From Roseivivax jejudonensis (GTDB taxonomy: Bacteria > Pseudomonadota > Alphaproteobacteria > Rhodobacterales > Rhodobacteraceae): a DNA stretch of 64,000 bases. Shown in pieces: positions 55,026 to 63,779 of the stretch. The translations under genes and the position numbers were made by a program. Below the pieces are notes generated by a model. It ran no database searches. It saw nothing but the letters and a program-made list of their open reading frames with translations, and had not been told where the DNA came from. The stretch lies in NCBI RefSeq assembly GCF_900172265.1, contig NZ_FWFK01000001.1:310001-374000 (forward strand), in the 5' to 3' direction. The stretch's first letter is position 1, and each line of letters starts with the position of its first letter.

Positions 55026-55703
55026 ATGCGCGTACTCTTGATCGAGGATGCCGGCGATGTGGCCGCGACGATCGCGGCGCATCTGGGTCGCGAGGGATTC
55101 GCCTGCGACGTGGTCGACACCGCCGCCGAGGCAGAGACCTGCCTCGCGGTCCAGGAGTTCGATCTCGTCATCCTCGATATCCAGCTTCCGGACGGCGACG
55201 GCCGCGAGGTCCTGAGGGCGATGCGTCGCCGGCGCGACACGACGCCGGTTCTGATGCTCTCGGCAAACTTTTCGGTCGAGACGCGGGTCGGCTCGCTCGA
55301 CGAAGGCGCGGACGACTATCTCGTCAAACCGTTCGATCTGCGCGAACTGAGCGCGCGCGTCCGCGCCCTGACCCGGCGTGGCAACGAGCAATCGGCGCCG
55401 GAGATCTCGGTCGGCGACATCGTCTTCGACCCTTCGGCGCACACGGTGCGCCTTCGCGGCGAACTGGTGCCGATGACGCGCCGGGAACTGACGCTGCTCA
55501 ACATTCTCATGCGCAACACCGGCCGCATCATATCCAAGGAGAAGCTCTTCGAGGGGTTGTTCACCTTTGATGATGCCGATGTCGGCCTGAACGCGATCGA
55601 GCTCTACGTGGCGCGCATCCGCAAGAAGCTCGGAGGATCGGACGTGAAGATCCTTACCCACCGCAATCTTGGCTACTCGCTCGAGAATGCCGGCCGTGAC
55701 TGA
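55026..55703 (+). CDS. OmpR-family response regulator (TctD-like)
   Basis: The protein has 225 residues. Receiver domain 1-115 (LLIEDAGD, ILDIQLP phosphoacceptor Asp, LMLSAN, VKPFD) and an OmpR winged-helix domain (MTRRELTLLNILMRNTGRIISKEKL, NAIELYVARIRKKLG). The usual acidic pair EDD reads EDA here, with Glu7 and Asp8 kept. Overlaps the kinase by 17 bases. Divergent from tctCBA, as in the tctD-tctE arrangement. Confidence 0.92.
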   Translation: MRVLLIEDAGDVAATIAAHLGREGFACDVVDTAAEAETCLAVQEFDLVILDIQLPDGDGREVLRAMRRRRDTTPVLMLSANFSVETRVGSLDEGADDYLVKPFDLRELSARVRALTRRGNEQSAPEISVGDIVFDPSAHTVRLRGELVPMTRRELTLLNILMRNTGRIISKEKLFEGLFTFDDADVGLNAIELYVARIRKKLGGSDVKILTHRNLGYSLENAGRD

Positions 55704-57072
55704 CGCCGCCGCCCCGCGGACCACGCTCTCGCTGCAGGCGCGCATCGCGCTTGCGATCGGTGCGGTCGTCGCCATCGGCGGGATCCTCGTGCTGATCGCC
55801 GCGCTTGCCTACGGCCGCCATGCGGCGCGCGAAGCGTTCGATCGTCTGCTGGTCGGCGCCGCGAGCGACATCGCCGAGTCCATCACGATCCGCGACGGGG
55901 TCCCGATCGTGGACATGCCGGTCTCGGCGTTCGAACTGCTCGCGCTCGCGCCCCGGGATCGGATCGACTACCGCGTGGTCGGCCGCGGCGGCGAGACCCT
56001 GACAGGCAGCGACAGCACACCCCGGCCCGACGACGCACTGCCGATCAGCTTCTACGGCGGCACGTTCGGCGCGGAGCCCGCGCGCTACGTGGCCGTGGTG
56101 CGCCGCTTCGCCGAGCGAGGCTACACTGGCCCTGTCGAGGTCATCGTCGGCCATACGCTTCACGCGCGCCGGGCGCTCGCCTTCGACATCGCGCAGAACG
56201 CCGTCGTCGTCCTGGGCGCGGCCGGCGTGGTGATTGCCGTCTTCGCGTGGCTCGCGGTCCTGTCCGCGCTGCGCCCGCTGGGGCGGATCGGCGATGCGCT
56301 TGCGCGCCGCACGCCCGCAGACCTCACGCCGCTGGCCGAACCTGCCCCGCGCGAGGTCGCGGCCCTGCGCGACGCGCTCAACGACTTCATCGCGCGACTG
56401 CAGCGGCAGTTGAACGCAAACCGGGACTTGATCGCCGACACCGCGCACCAGCTGCGCACACCACTCGCCGCGATCCGCGTGCAGCTCGATGCGGTGAAGC
56501 ACGAGGACGACCCCGCACAGCAGGCCGCGCTTCTCGATCGTGCGCGCGACCGCCTCGTGGCCCTGAGCCGGCTGCTCGACCAGTTGCTCAGTCAAGGCCT
56601 CGTGGTGCACCGCGGCGACGCCGCGCGGAAGGAACGGCTGGACCTGCGCGACGTGGCGCTCGAGATCTACGAGGCCAGCGAACTGGAGATCGCGGCGTCG
56701 CACCACGCGATCACGCTCGACCTTCCGGAAACCGAAGTCGCGGTTACCGCGGACCGTCTGTCGCTGACCGAGGCGGGAAAGAACCTCCTTGGGAACGGGA
56801 TCCGCCATGGCGTGCCGCCGATCGTCTTCGGCGTGTCGGGCACGCCGCAGGAGGCGCGGCTCTGGGTCCGGGATGCCGGAGGCGGCCCGGACGACGCCGT
56901 GCTGTCGCGCATGGGCAGCCGATTCCTGAACGGCGCGTCCGCCGGGGCCGGCGGCCTCGGCCTCGCGATCGCGCACGCCGTCGCCACGAACCACGACGGT
57001 CAGCTGGCGCCGCGCCGTGGCGACGCGGGCTTCGAGATCGCCATGGTCCTGCCGCGGGAGACCCCCCCGTGA
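55687..57072 (+). CDS. Sensor histidine kinase (TctE-like)
   Basis: The protein has 461 residues. Two membrane helices at about 20-41 and 170-192 flank a periplasmic domain of about 130 residues, followed by HAMP-like linker, His254 in DTAHQLRTPLAAIR, N-box NLLGNGIRHG and DAGGGPDDAVL. Start at 55687 (MPAVTDAA). It overlaps the binding-protein gene by GTGA. Probably senses the carboxylate imported by the divergent Tct system, directly or through that binding protein. Confidence 0.9.
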   Translation: MPAVTDAAAPRTTLSLQARIALAIGAVVAIGGILVLIAALAYGRHAAREAFDRLLVGAASDIAESITIRDGVPIVDMPVSAFELLALAPRDRIDYRVVGRGGETLTGSDSTPRPDDALPISFYGGTFGAEPARYVAVVRRFAERGYTGPVEVIVGHTLHARRALAFDIAQNAVVVLGAAGVVIAVFAWLAVLSALRPLGRIGDALARRTPADLTPLAEPAPREVAALRDALNDFIARLQRQLNANRDLIADTAHQLRTPLAAIRVQLDAVKHEDDPAQQAALLDRARDRLVALSRLLDQLLSQGLVVHRGDAARKERLDLRDVALEIYEASELEIAASHHAITLDLPETEVAVTADRLSLTEAGKNLLGNGIRHGVPPIVFGVSGTPQEARLWVRDAGGGPDDAVLSRMGSRFLNGASAGAGGLGLAIAHAVATNHDGQLAPRRGDAGFEIAMVLPRETPP

Positions 57073-58124
57073 TCCTTCGGCTCGCGCTCTGTCTAGGCTT
57101 TGTCGCGGGCACCGGTGCCACCGCGCAGGAGCTTTCCGAACGGCTCGGGCCGCCGGACGCCGCGCAGGAGATGCGGGTGCGCAGCACCACGGACCTCGCC
57201 GTGCTGCGTCCTGTTCTGGAGAGCTTTCTCGACGCGCGGCCCGATACGGCGATCGTCTACGAGCAATGGCTGTCAAACAATCTCTACCGGCGCAGCCTGG
57301 CGGACTGCGAGCAGGGGCCGCCGGGCGCGGATCTGGTCATCAGTTCCGCAGTTCATCAACTGGTGGAATTCGTAAACCGGGCGTGCGCCGCATCCTATGT
57401 CTCCGAAGAAACCGCGTCGTTGCCCGCGGCCTTGTCGTGGCGCGACGAACTCTGGGGCATCACCCGGGAGCCGGCGGTGATCGTCTACAATCGTGAGCTG
57501 GTACCGACGCAGGATGTGCCACGCTCTCGCTTCGATCTTCTGGACATCCTGCGCAACCGGTCCGAACGCTACGCCGGGCGCGTGGCGACCTACGACATCG
57601 AGGCGTCGGGCCTTGGATTTCTCTTCGCCTACGCGGACTCGCTCGAAGCCACGACGTTCGGCGGCCTGCTCGAGTCATTCGGCCGCACGGGCGCCGTTGC
57701 GACCTGCTGCTCGGCCGAGATCATGAACGGGGTCCTGAGCGGGCGATACCTCATCGGCTACAACATACTCGGCTCGTACGCCTTCGATCTCGCCGAGGAG
57801 AACCCGCAACTCGGTATCGTCGCACCCGCGGATTATACACTGATCCTCGCCCGCGGCGCGGTCATTCCCCGAAACGCGGAAAATGCCGCGCTGGCTGCCG
57901 GGCTTGTCGACTACATGCTGTCCCCGGCCGGAACCGACGGCCTGCGCGATGCGCATCTGCTCACCGATCTGGACGGCCTGATCGACAAAGGCGCAGCAGC
58001 CGAGGCTTTCGGCGCCTCGCAGTTGAGGCCGATCGAACTGTCACCAAAGCTCCTCGTCGCCTCTGACCGACAGAAGCGCAGCCTGTTCAACGACCTCTGG
58101 CGAAACGCCTTTCCGGGACAGTGA
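57069..58124 (+). CDS. Periplasmic ABC-type substrate-binding protein in a two-component operon
   Basis: The protein has 351 residues. Signal peptide (starting from GTG, ILRLALCLGFVAGTGATAQ) and a class II-type binding fold: LGPPDAAQEMRVRSTTDLAVLRPVLESFLDARP, FVNRACAASY, WGITREPAVIVYNRELVP, GLGFLFAYADS and LARGAVIPRNAENAALAAGLVDYML. No ABC permease or ATPase is nearby. Coupled to the kinase gene, it may act as a sensory co-receptor rather than for transport. Confidence 0.82.
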   Translation: MILRLALCLGFVAGTGATAQELSERLGPPDAAQEMRVRSTTDLAVLRPVLESFLDARPDTAIVYEQWLSNNLYRRSLADCEQGPPGADLVISSAVHQLVEFVNRACAASYVSEETASLPAALSWRDELWGITREPAVIVYNRELVPTQDVPRSRFDLLDILRNRSERYAGRVATYDIEASGLGFLFAYADSLEATTFGGLLESFGRTGAVATCCSAEIMNGVLSGRYLIGYNILGSYAFDLAEENPQLGIVAPADYTLILARGAVIPRNAENAALAAGLVDYMLSPAGTDGLRDAHLLTDLDGLIDKGAAAEAFGASQLRPIELSPKLLVASDRQKRSLFNDLWRNAFPGQ

Positions 58125-58588
58125 GCGCGGCTCCCAAACCGAGACCCTATCGCTGGTTCGGCGGACCGGACATCGAGCGATCGAAGTGACCGGGGCGGGT
58201 GCACCACGTCATGTCGATGTTTGTTCTGGCCCATTTTCATTCATCGACTTGAAGGCAGAGGTCATCGGACGTCGCACGCCTTCGCTTGGTTTCGCGGCCG
58301 TCTAGCACACGACATTCGAATGGATCCGACGGTTCAATACTGGCCGCCTGCGCGAGCCCATCAAAAACATCGTGCCCGCAGAAGTTACGCGATTCCGGAA
58401 GCCAATGCCGAGTCCGCCTCGGCGACGATTTCCGGTCTTCGGCCGAACCGGCGCGGTGCAGTCGGTGCCACGGGGCGCATCATCAACAGACCGCGATCCA
58501 TGAAGCGTCGCATGGCGGAGCACACCGCACGCGGGACCAACGTTCAGACGCCTCCGTTCGCCAGAGACGCAACACGACCGGAGGGTTC
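58125..58588. other. Intergenic region before decayed genes
   Basis: These 464 bases have no supported gene. They contain the EcfG-like motif at 58534-58558 that would have served the pseudogene downstream. Confidence 0.45.
58534..58558 (+). promoter_or_regulatory. EcfG-like promoter motif before the pseudogene
   Basis: GGACC (58534-58538), 16 bases, CGTT (58555-58558), the same boxes and spacing as at 23139-23163 before the intact paralogue. It ends 30 bases before the pseudogene start. Confidence 0.45.
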
Positions 58589-59009
58589 ATGCTCGGGTGG
58601 ATGCAGCGGAACGCCGAATTGCTAAACGTCTTCATGAGCCTCGTGCTCATGTGCGTTTGGGTTGCGTCCTACAGTTCTTTCTCGTCAGCTTCTTGCGGCA
58701 GAACCGCAGCGTGATCCACATCAGTCGCGCCGCCTCTGAGCAAAGCAAGGGCCGATGCCTCGTGACGAACATGGGCGCCACGCACGCCTACCTGCTGGCG
58801 GTCGCGGTGGACATCGATACGGACGACGGCAACACCCGCTCGCTCGTCACCGACCGGGAGGACGTGGCCGAAGGCGAGTTTTCGGATCTCCTCATGCGCA
58901 CGCTTCAAGGTCCTCTCGGACCGGGCGAGGCGCGCGACATCGGCAGTTTCGAGGATCTCGCGCAACGCGCGCAGACACACCTGCAAACCGAGTTCGACAT
59001 TCGTCGATC
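58589..59009 (+). pseudogene. Frameshifted, truncated paralogue of the membrane-anchored protein at 23199
   Basis: The ATG at 58589, with GGAGGG upstream, opens MLGWMQRNAELLNVFMSL and a membrane helix. Near 58667-58673 the frame shifts, and the alternative frame then reads LQFFLVSFLRQNRSVIHI, LVTNMGATHAYLLAVAVDID and LMRTLQGPLGPGEARDIGSF. These align in order with the intact protein at 23199 (LQVFVTSFRRQRRSNIFV, LVGNMGAEPIYVSAIIAD, SATRQGPLRSAEYRDAGSF). The last third is missing. At about 59009 the sequence turns into an unrelated regulator remnant. Confidence 0.75.
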
Positions 59010-59237
59010 TCGGTGCGGCAGCTAGAACGCCTCTTCGGGCGCCTGATGAACACGACCCCGAAGCGATACTACGCCGAGCTGCGCCTCGACCGAGCGAGGC
59101 TTCTGTTTTTGCAGACGGAAATGTCCGTGTCGGAGGTCGCGTTCGCGTGCGGGTTCGAAAACCCCAGCTATTTCTCGTGGACCTATCGCGCGCATTTCGG
59201 CACCTCGCCGCGCGCTCAATCCTTTCGGATTGCGTAA
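59010..59237 (+). pseudogene. Remnant of a GlxA/AraC-family regulator, C-terminal HTH only
   Basis: The frame reads SVRQLERLFGRLMNTTPKRY, then LRLDRARLLFLQTEMSVSEVAFACGFENPSYFSWTYRAHFGTSP. This is the last 75 or so residues of an AraC-type domain of the GlxA family. There is no start codon or N-terminal amidotransferase-like domain; the preceding bases belong to the other pseudogene in another frame. It is most likely the scar of a deletion that joined two genes. Confidence 0.75.
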
Positions 59238-59395
59238 CACCGTCGCCGTCAGCCGGGCGCGACGATCCGATCAAGTTCGCGCCGGATGATCTCTGTCACT
59301 CGCTGGTGGAGGGTCGAGACAGACCGTTTCGGGCGGCCCGACTTGCATTCACGCGGACGCGTAGAGCCGGTTTTGCCGCCCGTCGCGGGCGGTCC

Positions 59396-60409
59396 TCAGG
59401 TCGTGCCGCGGCGCACGATCTCGAATCCCACATCGACGACCGGATGGGTCACCTCCGACTTGGCCAGCCGCGCCAGGAGCGCCTCGGCCGCAAGCCGTCC
59501 CAGACGCTTGCGGTCGACCCTTACGGACGTCAACGCCGGCTCGAGTTCGGCGGCGAAGTCCTGGTCTCCGAAACCTATCACGGCGAGATCCTCGGGGATC
59601 GAAAGCCCCCGCGCCTGAGCCTCGATCATCACGCCGTGCGCGAGAAGGTCAGACGAGCAGAACACCAGCCGTGGCGTCGGCCCCTGCCCTTCGATCAGTC
59701 CGGCGAGCGCGGTTCGTCCGGCACGGATCGAGGCGGGGCCACCGACATCCACATCCCGCACCGACGCCCCCCCGCGCGCCGAAAAGCGGTCCGCGAAGGC
59801 GCGCCGCCGCCGGTGGGCCCGCTCGTCCGAAGCCGTGACACTCGCAGCACATGAATGTCCGAGATCCAGCGCGAAATCCGCAACGGCGCGGCCGGCCTCG
59901 GCGTGGCTGAACCCGACGCAAAGATCCACGGGGCTGTCGCTCAGATCCCAGACCTCGACCACCGGTATGGCCGCACCCAGCAAGAGCCGCCGCGTCGCTG
60001 CCGTGTGCTGGATCCCGGTCAGCAGCATCGCGTCGGGACGGCGCGACAGGTGGGCCGAAATCAGCGCCTCTTCTTCGGACGGGTCGAAACCGGTTTCGGA
60101 AAGCAGGATCTGGTAGCCCCGCGCCCGGAGCGTTTCCGAGAACGGGGCCATGAAGGATGAGTAGACCACGTTGGTCAGCGACGGGATCAGCGCCGTGACG
60201 AGGTTTGACCGGTTCGAGGCGAGCGCCCCCGCGATGGCGTTCGGCACGAAGCCGGTAAGCTCGATGGCCTCACGAATGCGGCGCAGGGTCTCGGGCGAAA
60301 CCTTCGACGGGTCCGAGAGCGCGCGGCTCACGGTCACCTGGCTGACGCCGGCCATCCGGCCGACGGTTGCCATGGTGACGCGCTTGCCTGTCCCATTCTC
60401 GACGTTCAT
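59396..60409 (-). CDS. LacI-family transcriptional regulator (GntR/gluconate-type)
   Basis: The protein has 337 residues. N-terminal HTH and hinge (VTMATVGRMAGVSQVTVSRAL, residues 11-31) then a periplasmic-binding-protein-like domain (LVTALIPSLTNVVYSSFM, LLSETGFDPSEEEALI, VIGFGDQDFAAELEPALTSV). The layout resembles LacI regulators of gluconate and other sugar acids. Last gene of the second Tct operon, 47 bases after tctA. The paired palindromes at 63614 and 63735 with a central CG are its likely operators. Confidence 0.9.
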   Translation of the reverse strand: MNVENGTGKRVTMATVGRMAGVSQVTVSRALSDPSKVSPETLRRIREAIELTGFVPNAIAGALASNRSNLVTALIPSLTNVVYSSFMAPFSETLRARGYQILLSETGFDPSEEEALISAHLSRRPDAMLLTGIQHTAATRRLLLGAAIPVVEVWDLSDSPVDLCVGFSHAEAGRAVADFALDLGHSCAASVTASDERAHRRRRAFADRFSARGGASVRDVDVGGPASIRAGRTALAGLIEGQGPTPRLVFCSSDLLAHGVMIEAQARGLSIPEDLAVIGFGDQDFAAELEPALTSVRVDRKRLGRLAAEALLARLAKSEVTHPVVDVGFEIVRRGTT

Positions 60410-60456
60410 GCTCGAATGCTCCGGCCCCGGCCGTCATAAGGCAAGACGGCGATGCG

Positions 60457-61956
60457 TCACGCGAGCTGATCCGTCGCCCGCTTGTTGCGAGCTATGTACA
60501 CGGATGCGGCAAGAGACCCAATGATCAGCACCCAGAGAACCAAGGCTATCCAACTCTTGGTGAAGAAGATCGTCAGATCGCCGAAGCTCTCCAGGCTCTT
60601 CACGAAGTAAACTTCGGCCGATGGCCCGAGAATGAAACCGATGATGAACGGCGCGATCTCGAGGCCGAGCTTGACTGCGACCCAGCCGAAGAGGCCGAAG
60701 ATCAGCAGCGTCCAGACGTCGAACATGATGCCGTAGTTGATCGTGTAGGCGCCGATCACGCACATCATCAGAATCACCGGGAACAGGATGTGCTTGGGGA
60801 TCGTCACCACCATCGCAAAGTAGCGGATCGCCACGTACATCATGACGAGCATGGCCACGTTGGCGAGCAGCATTGCGAAGATCATCGCGTTCCATGTCTC
60901 GGGATTGTTGCCGATAAAGAGCGGTCCGACCTGGATTCCCTGAAGCGTGAAGGCGCCGATCAGGAGCGCCGTGGTCGAGTCCCCAGGGATGCCGAGTGAC
61001 AGAAGCGGCACGAGCGCGCCGCCAGTGAGGCCGTTGTTGCCCGACTCCGACGCGATGAGGCCCGACGGCTCACCCTTGCCGAAACGCTCGGGGTGTTTCG
61101 AGAAGGTCTTGGCGTTGGAATAGGCGAGGATCGACGCGGCCGATCCTCCGACGCCGGGAAGAATGCCGGTGAAGGTGCCGATGCCGGACGAGCGAAAGAT
61201 GTTCACGAATTGGCCCTTGAAGATGCCCAGCGAGAAGCCGCCGCCGCCGCCGATCTTCACGTCGTCCATCGTCTGGCCCTGCTTCACGCCGGTCTCCGCC
61301 TCTTCAAGGATCGCGGCGAGACCGAAAAGACCGATGAGGACGGGAAGGAGCGAAAAGCCGCCTTCGAGCCAGTATTCCGTGCCCGGCGGGATGAGCCGCA
61401 GCTCGCCATTTCCCCCATCCGAGATGTCGTAGACGCCGATAAGCGCGACGAAGATGCCGAGAAAGCCCGAGAAGATGCCCATCAGCATGTCCGAGGACAA
61501 TGCCGCCATCACGGTAAGAGCAAAGAGGATGATGAGGAACTTCTCGACATACGAGAACTCGATGGCGAAGTTCGCAAGCGCCGGGGCGAAGAAGAACAGA
61601 GCGATCAAGCTGACCACCCCGCCACAGAAGGAAGCGATGATACCAATGCGCAGCGCCTTCTCGCCCTCGCCGGCCTTGGCCATTGGATAGCCGTCGAAGG
61701 TCGTCGTGATCGAGGACGGGGTGCCGGGAATACCGAGAAGGATCGCAGGCACGAGACCACCCGAAATCCCGCCGACGTATAGCCCGAGCAGCAACGCAAG
61801 GCCGTTCTCGAGACCGAGCGAATAGGTCATCGGCAGGCAGACGGCGACGGCCATGGTGGCGGTCATGCCGGGAATGGCACCGAAGATGATGCCGACGAGC
61901 GTCCCTCCCACGACGAGGCAGAGGAAGAGCGGCGATATGAGGCTGAGAAATTCCAT
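60457..61956 (-). CDS. tctA: Tripartite tricarboxylate transporter TctA, second system
   Basis: The protein has 499 residues and about 12 membrane helices. VGIIFGAIPGMTATMAVAVCLPM, GISGGLVPAILLGIPGTPSSI and the repeat ILPGVGGSAASILAYSNAK with LLSLGIPGDSTTALL are TctA features. Start at 61956 (MEFLSLISPLF). It is only distantly similar to the first TctA of this window, so not a recent duplication. Confidence 0.93.
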   Translation of the reverse strand: MEFLSLISPLFLCLVVGGTLVGIIFGAIPGMTATMAVAVCLPMTYSLGLENGLALLLGLYVGGISGGLVPAILLGIPGTPSSITTTFDGYPMAKAGEGEKALRIGIIASFCGGVVSLIALFFFAPALANFAIEFSYVEKFLIILFALTVMAALSSDMLMGIFSGFLGIFVALIGVYDISDGGNGELRLIPPGTEYWLEGGFSLLPVLIGLFGLAAILEEAETGVKQGQTMDDVKIGGGGGFSLGIFKGQFVNIFRSSGIGTFTGILPGVGGSAASILAYSNAKTFSKHPERFGKGEPSGLIASESGNNGLTGGALVPLLSLGIPGDSTTALLIGAFTLQGIQVGPLFIGNNPETWNAMIFAMLLANVAMLVMMYVAIRYFAMVVTIPKHILFPVILMMCVIGAYTINYGIMFDVWTLLIFGLFGWVAVKLGLEIAPFIIGFILGPSAEVYFVKSLESFGDLTIFFTKSWIALVLWVLIIGSLAASVYIARNKRATDQLA

Positions 61957-61975
61957 GCCGAATGCTCCAGACACG

Positions 61976-62395
61976 TCAGGGAAGGGTCAGGAAGAAAAGG
62001 TCGGTGAAGAGCCACCAGACCAGAGCCGGGGCGAGGAGTGCGACGATGGCTAGCGGTACGACGTTCCGGATCGTTCGGTCGTGCATGAACAGCAGTCCGG
62101 TGGCGAGCACGTAAGGCACCGAGCAAATCAGGAAGCCCCGGCCAGTGTTGGGCCAGATGTCCCCGACCGGAACCATCAACGAGAAGTAGAGCAACGTCAG
62201 CGCCAGCGTGCCAAAGAAGCGCGCCTTGTCCATGCGGGACAGGGTCTCGCGCCAATAGCCGCCGGCACCGGCAATACGCTGCCTCTTGGTCAGCAGGATC
62301 GCGGCCCCCATAAGCGCGAGGATCACTGAGATCAGCCGCGGAAAAACGAGGTGCGAAGTCTCGAAATCGATCGTTACCTGGGTAAGCGCGTCCAT
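61976..62395 (-). CDS. tctB: Tripartite tricarboxylate transporter TctB, second system
   Basis: The protein has 139 residues and four membrane helices. The segment SHLVFPRLISVILALMGAAIL has the conserved FP of TctB, followed by a Lys/Arg-rich loop. 19 bases before tctA on the minus strand. GAGGAGACGGGC precedes the start. Confidence 0.85.
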   Translation of the reverse strand: MDALTQVTIDFETSHLVFPRLISVILALMGAAILLTKRQRIAGAGGYWRETLSRMDKARFFGTLALTLLYFSLMVPVGDIWPNTGRGFLICSVPYVLATGLLFMHDRTIRNVVPLAIVALLAPALVWWLFTDLFFLTLP

Positions 62396-62426
62396 GCCCG
62401 TCTCCTCCCTCAGAGATGTGCGGATA

Positions 62427-62460
62427 CAAAAAGGGCCCGGACGCGCGCGCCCGGGCCCTT
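62427..62460 (-). terminator. Attenuator hairpin between tctC and tctB, second system
   Basis: On the minus strand a 10-bp stem AAGGGCCCGG/CCGGGCCCTT (62460-62451 with 62440-62431), 10-base loop, followed by TTTTT (62432-62428). It lies 8 bases after the tctC stop and should end most transcripts there, leaving fewer for tctB-tctA-lacI. Confidence 0.8.
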
Positions 62461-62468
62461 CGATTGGA

Positions 62469-63524
62469 TCAGGATTCGCCCGAGATCTCGGAGATCACCT
62501 GCTCGTAGGTGTCGCGCTTGTCCATGAGGTGTTGCTGCGCCTCGCCCGAGGGCAGGAAGTTCGGAATGAAGAACGACGCCTTCTGACGCTCCTGGATCTC
62601 GCCGTTCTCGAAGATCTCGGCCAGCGCGGTGTCGATCTGCTCGATGATCGCCGGGTCCATCTCCGGGTTGAAGAGGAAGAAGAACTCCTTGTCGAACGTG
62701 AAGTTCTCGCCCTCTTCGTTGAGCGGCACGGAGGTTTCCGGGGCGGCGTACTGCATCAGCGCGGCGCGGTCGGTCTCGCCCATGCCCTGCTCGGGCGCTT
62801 GCTCGAGCGTCGCGGGACGCGCGGTGATCCAGACGAAACGCATCGCCTTCTGGTCATCCTCGGGCAGCTGCGTGAACTGCTCGTTGGCCTGAATGGAGCC
62901 GTTGATGACGTCGGCGAGGTCGTCCCACATCGCCTGGTTCTTGTCCGACTGCGAGCCGGTGTTGACCGCGACGATGTTCTCCTCCGAACCCGGGCTGCGT
63001 ACGGCAGCTGCGTTCTTCATCGCCGAGAAGCCGATTTCGGACACGCCGCCCGGCTGGATCGCGACGCGCACGCGCTCCCCGTTCTCTGCAGCCGTGAGGA
63101 TGTCGTCCATCGACTGGTATTCGGAGGACTTGGGCACGAGGTAGGCGTTGCCCGGGTTGATCGCGACGGTCGGACCGACGGTGTAGTTCTCGAACGGATC
63201 GTCGTAGCCCGACACCCCGTAGAGATTCCCCAGATACGACTGGTCGTGGAAGATCATCAGCGTGGTGCCGCGGCTATCGCGCTCGAGCGCCTTGAACGCC
63301 TCGGTCGCGCCCACTGCATCCACTTTGATGTTGATGTCGAGATGCTCGGCCAGAGCATCGGCGACGATGGACGAGTTCTGGTAGGTATCCCCGCCCGTCG
63401 AGGTCGAGCCGATCACGAGGCGCACGTTGCGCGGCAACTCCTGCGCGGCGGCGGCGATCGGTTGGGCAAGCAGCGCCGTGGCGCTGACGGCGGCAAGGAT
63501 GGTTCTGCGGGTAAAGGTCATCAT
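62469..63524 (-). CDS. tctC: Tripartite tricarboxylate transporter substrate-binding protein, second system
   Basis: The protein has 351 residues. Signal peptide (MMTFTRRTILAAVSATALLA ... AAAAQE) and a TctC-type domain (VRLVIGSTSTGGDTYQNSSIVADAL, HLDINIKVDAVG). It diverges from the usual TctC core: the GG.GD and glycine-rich loops are altered. Its ligand is probably a sugar acid, since the divergent gene is a sugar-acid dehydratase. ATG 63521 is an alternative start. Preceded by one of the LacI-type operators. Confidence 0.85.
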   Translation of the reverse strand: MMTFTRRTILAAVSATALLAQPIAAAAQELPRNVRLVIGSTSTGGDTYQNSSIVADALAEHLDINIKVDAVGATEAFKALERDSRGTTLMIFHDQSYLGNLYGVSGYDDPFENYTVGPTVAINPGNAYLVPKSSEYQSMDDILTAAENGERVRVAIQPGGVSEIGFSAMKNAAAVRSPGSEENIVAVNTGSQSDKNQAMWDDLADVINGSIQANEQFTQLPEDDQKAMRFVWITARPATLEQAPEQGMGETDRAALMQYAAPETSVPLNEEGENFTFDKEFFFLFNPEMDPAIIEQIDTALAEIFENGEIQERQKASFFIPNFLPSGEAQQHLMDKRDTYEQVISEISGES

Positions 63525-63613
63525 GTCCTCCCGTGAGGCCGCGCGCGGCGACCCGTCGATTGCTGTCGAAGCGTCCCCCTCAGACGCCCGATGCGACTTC
63601 GGCCAACGGCCAA

Positions 63614-63627
63614 TGTAAGCGCATACA
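63614..63627 (+). promoter_or_regulatory. LacI-type operator, tctC side
   Basis: TGTAAGCGCATACA is one base from the perfect palindrome at 63735. It lies 89 bases upstream of the tctC start codon. A further half-site GTATGCGC lies at 63647-63654. Confidence 0.65.
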
Positions 63628-63720
63628 TGACCTTCAGCACGGCTGAGTATGCGCTGTCAACAGCTTTCATGGCTCGCATCGAGCGCGGCAGAATTACCTC
63701 AGAAACATTGCGCGACCGCG

Positions 63721-63749
63721 TTGACAGGCTCAAATGTATGCGCATACAC
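63721..63749 (+). promoter_or_regulatory. Promoter of the dehydratase gene with overlapping LacI-type operator
   Basis: TTGACA (63721-63726) is followed after 17 bases by ATACAC (63744-63749). The perfect palindrome TGTATGCGCATACA (63735-63748) covers the spacer and -10 box, so a bound repressor would block the polymerase. The palindrome has the central CG typical of LacI-family operators. Confidence 0.7.
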
Positions 63750-63779
63750 AAACGGAAACAGCTACGGGAGGAGCGTCTC

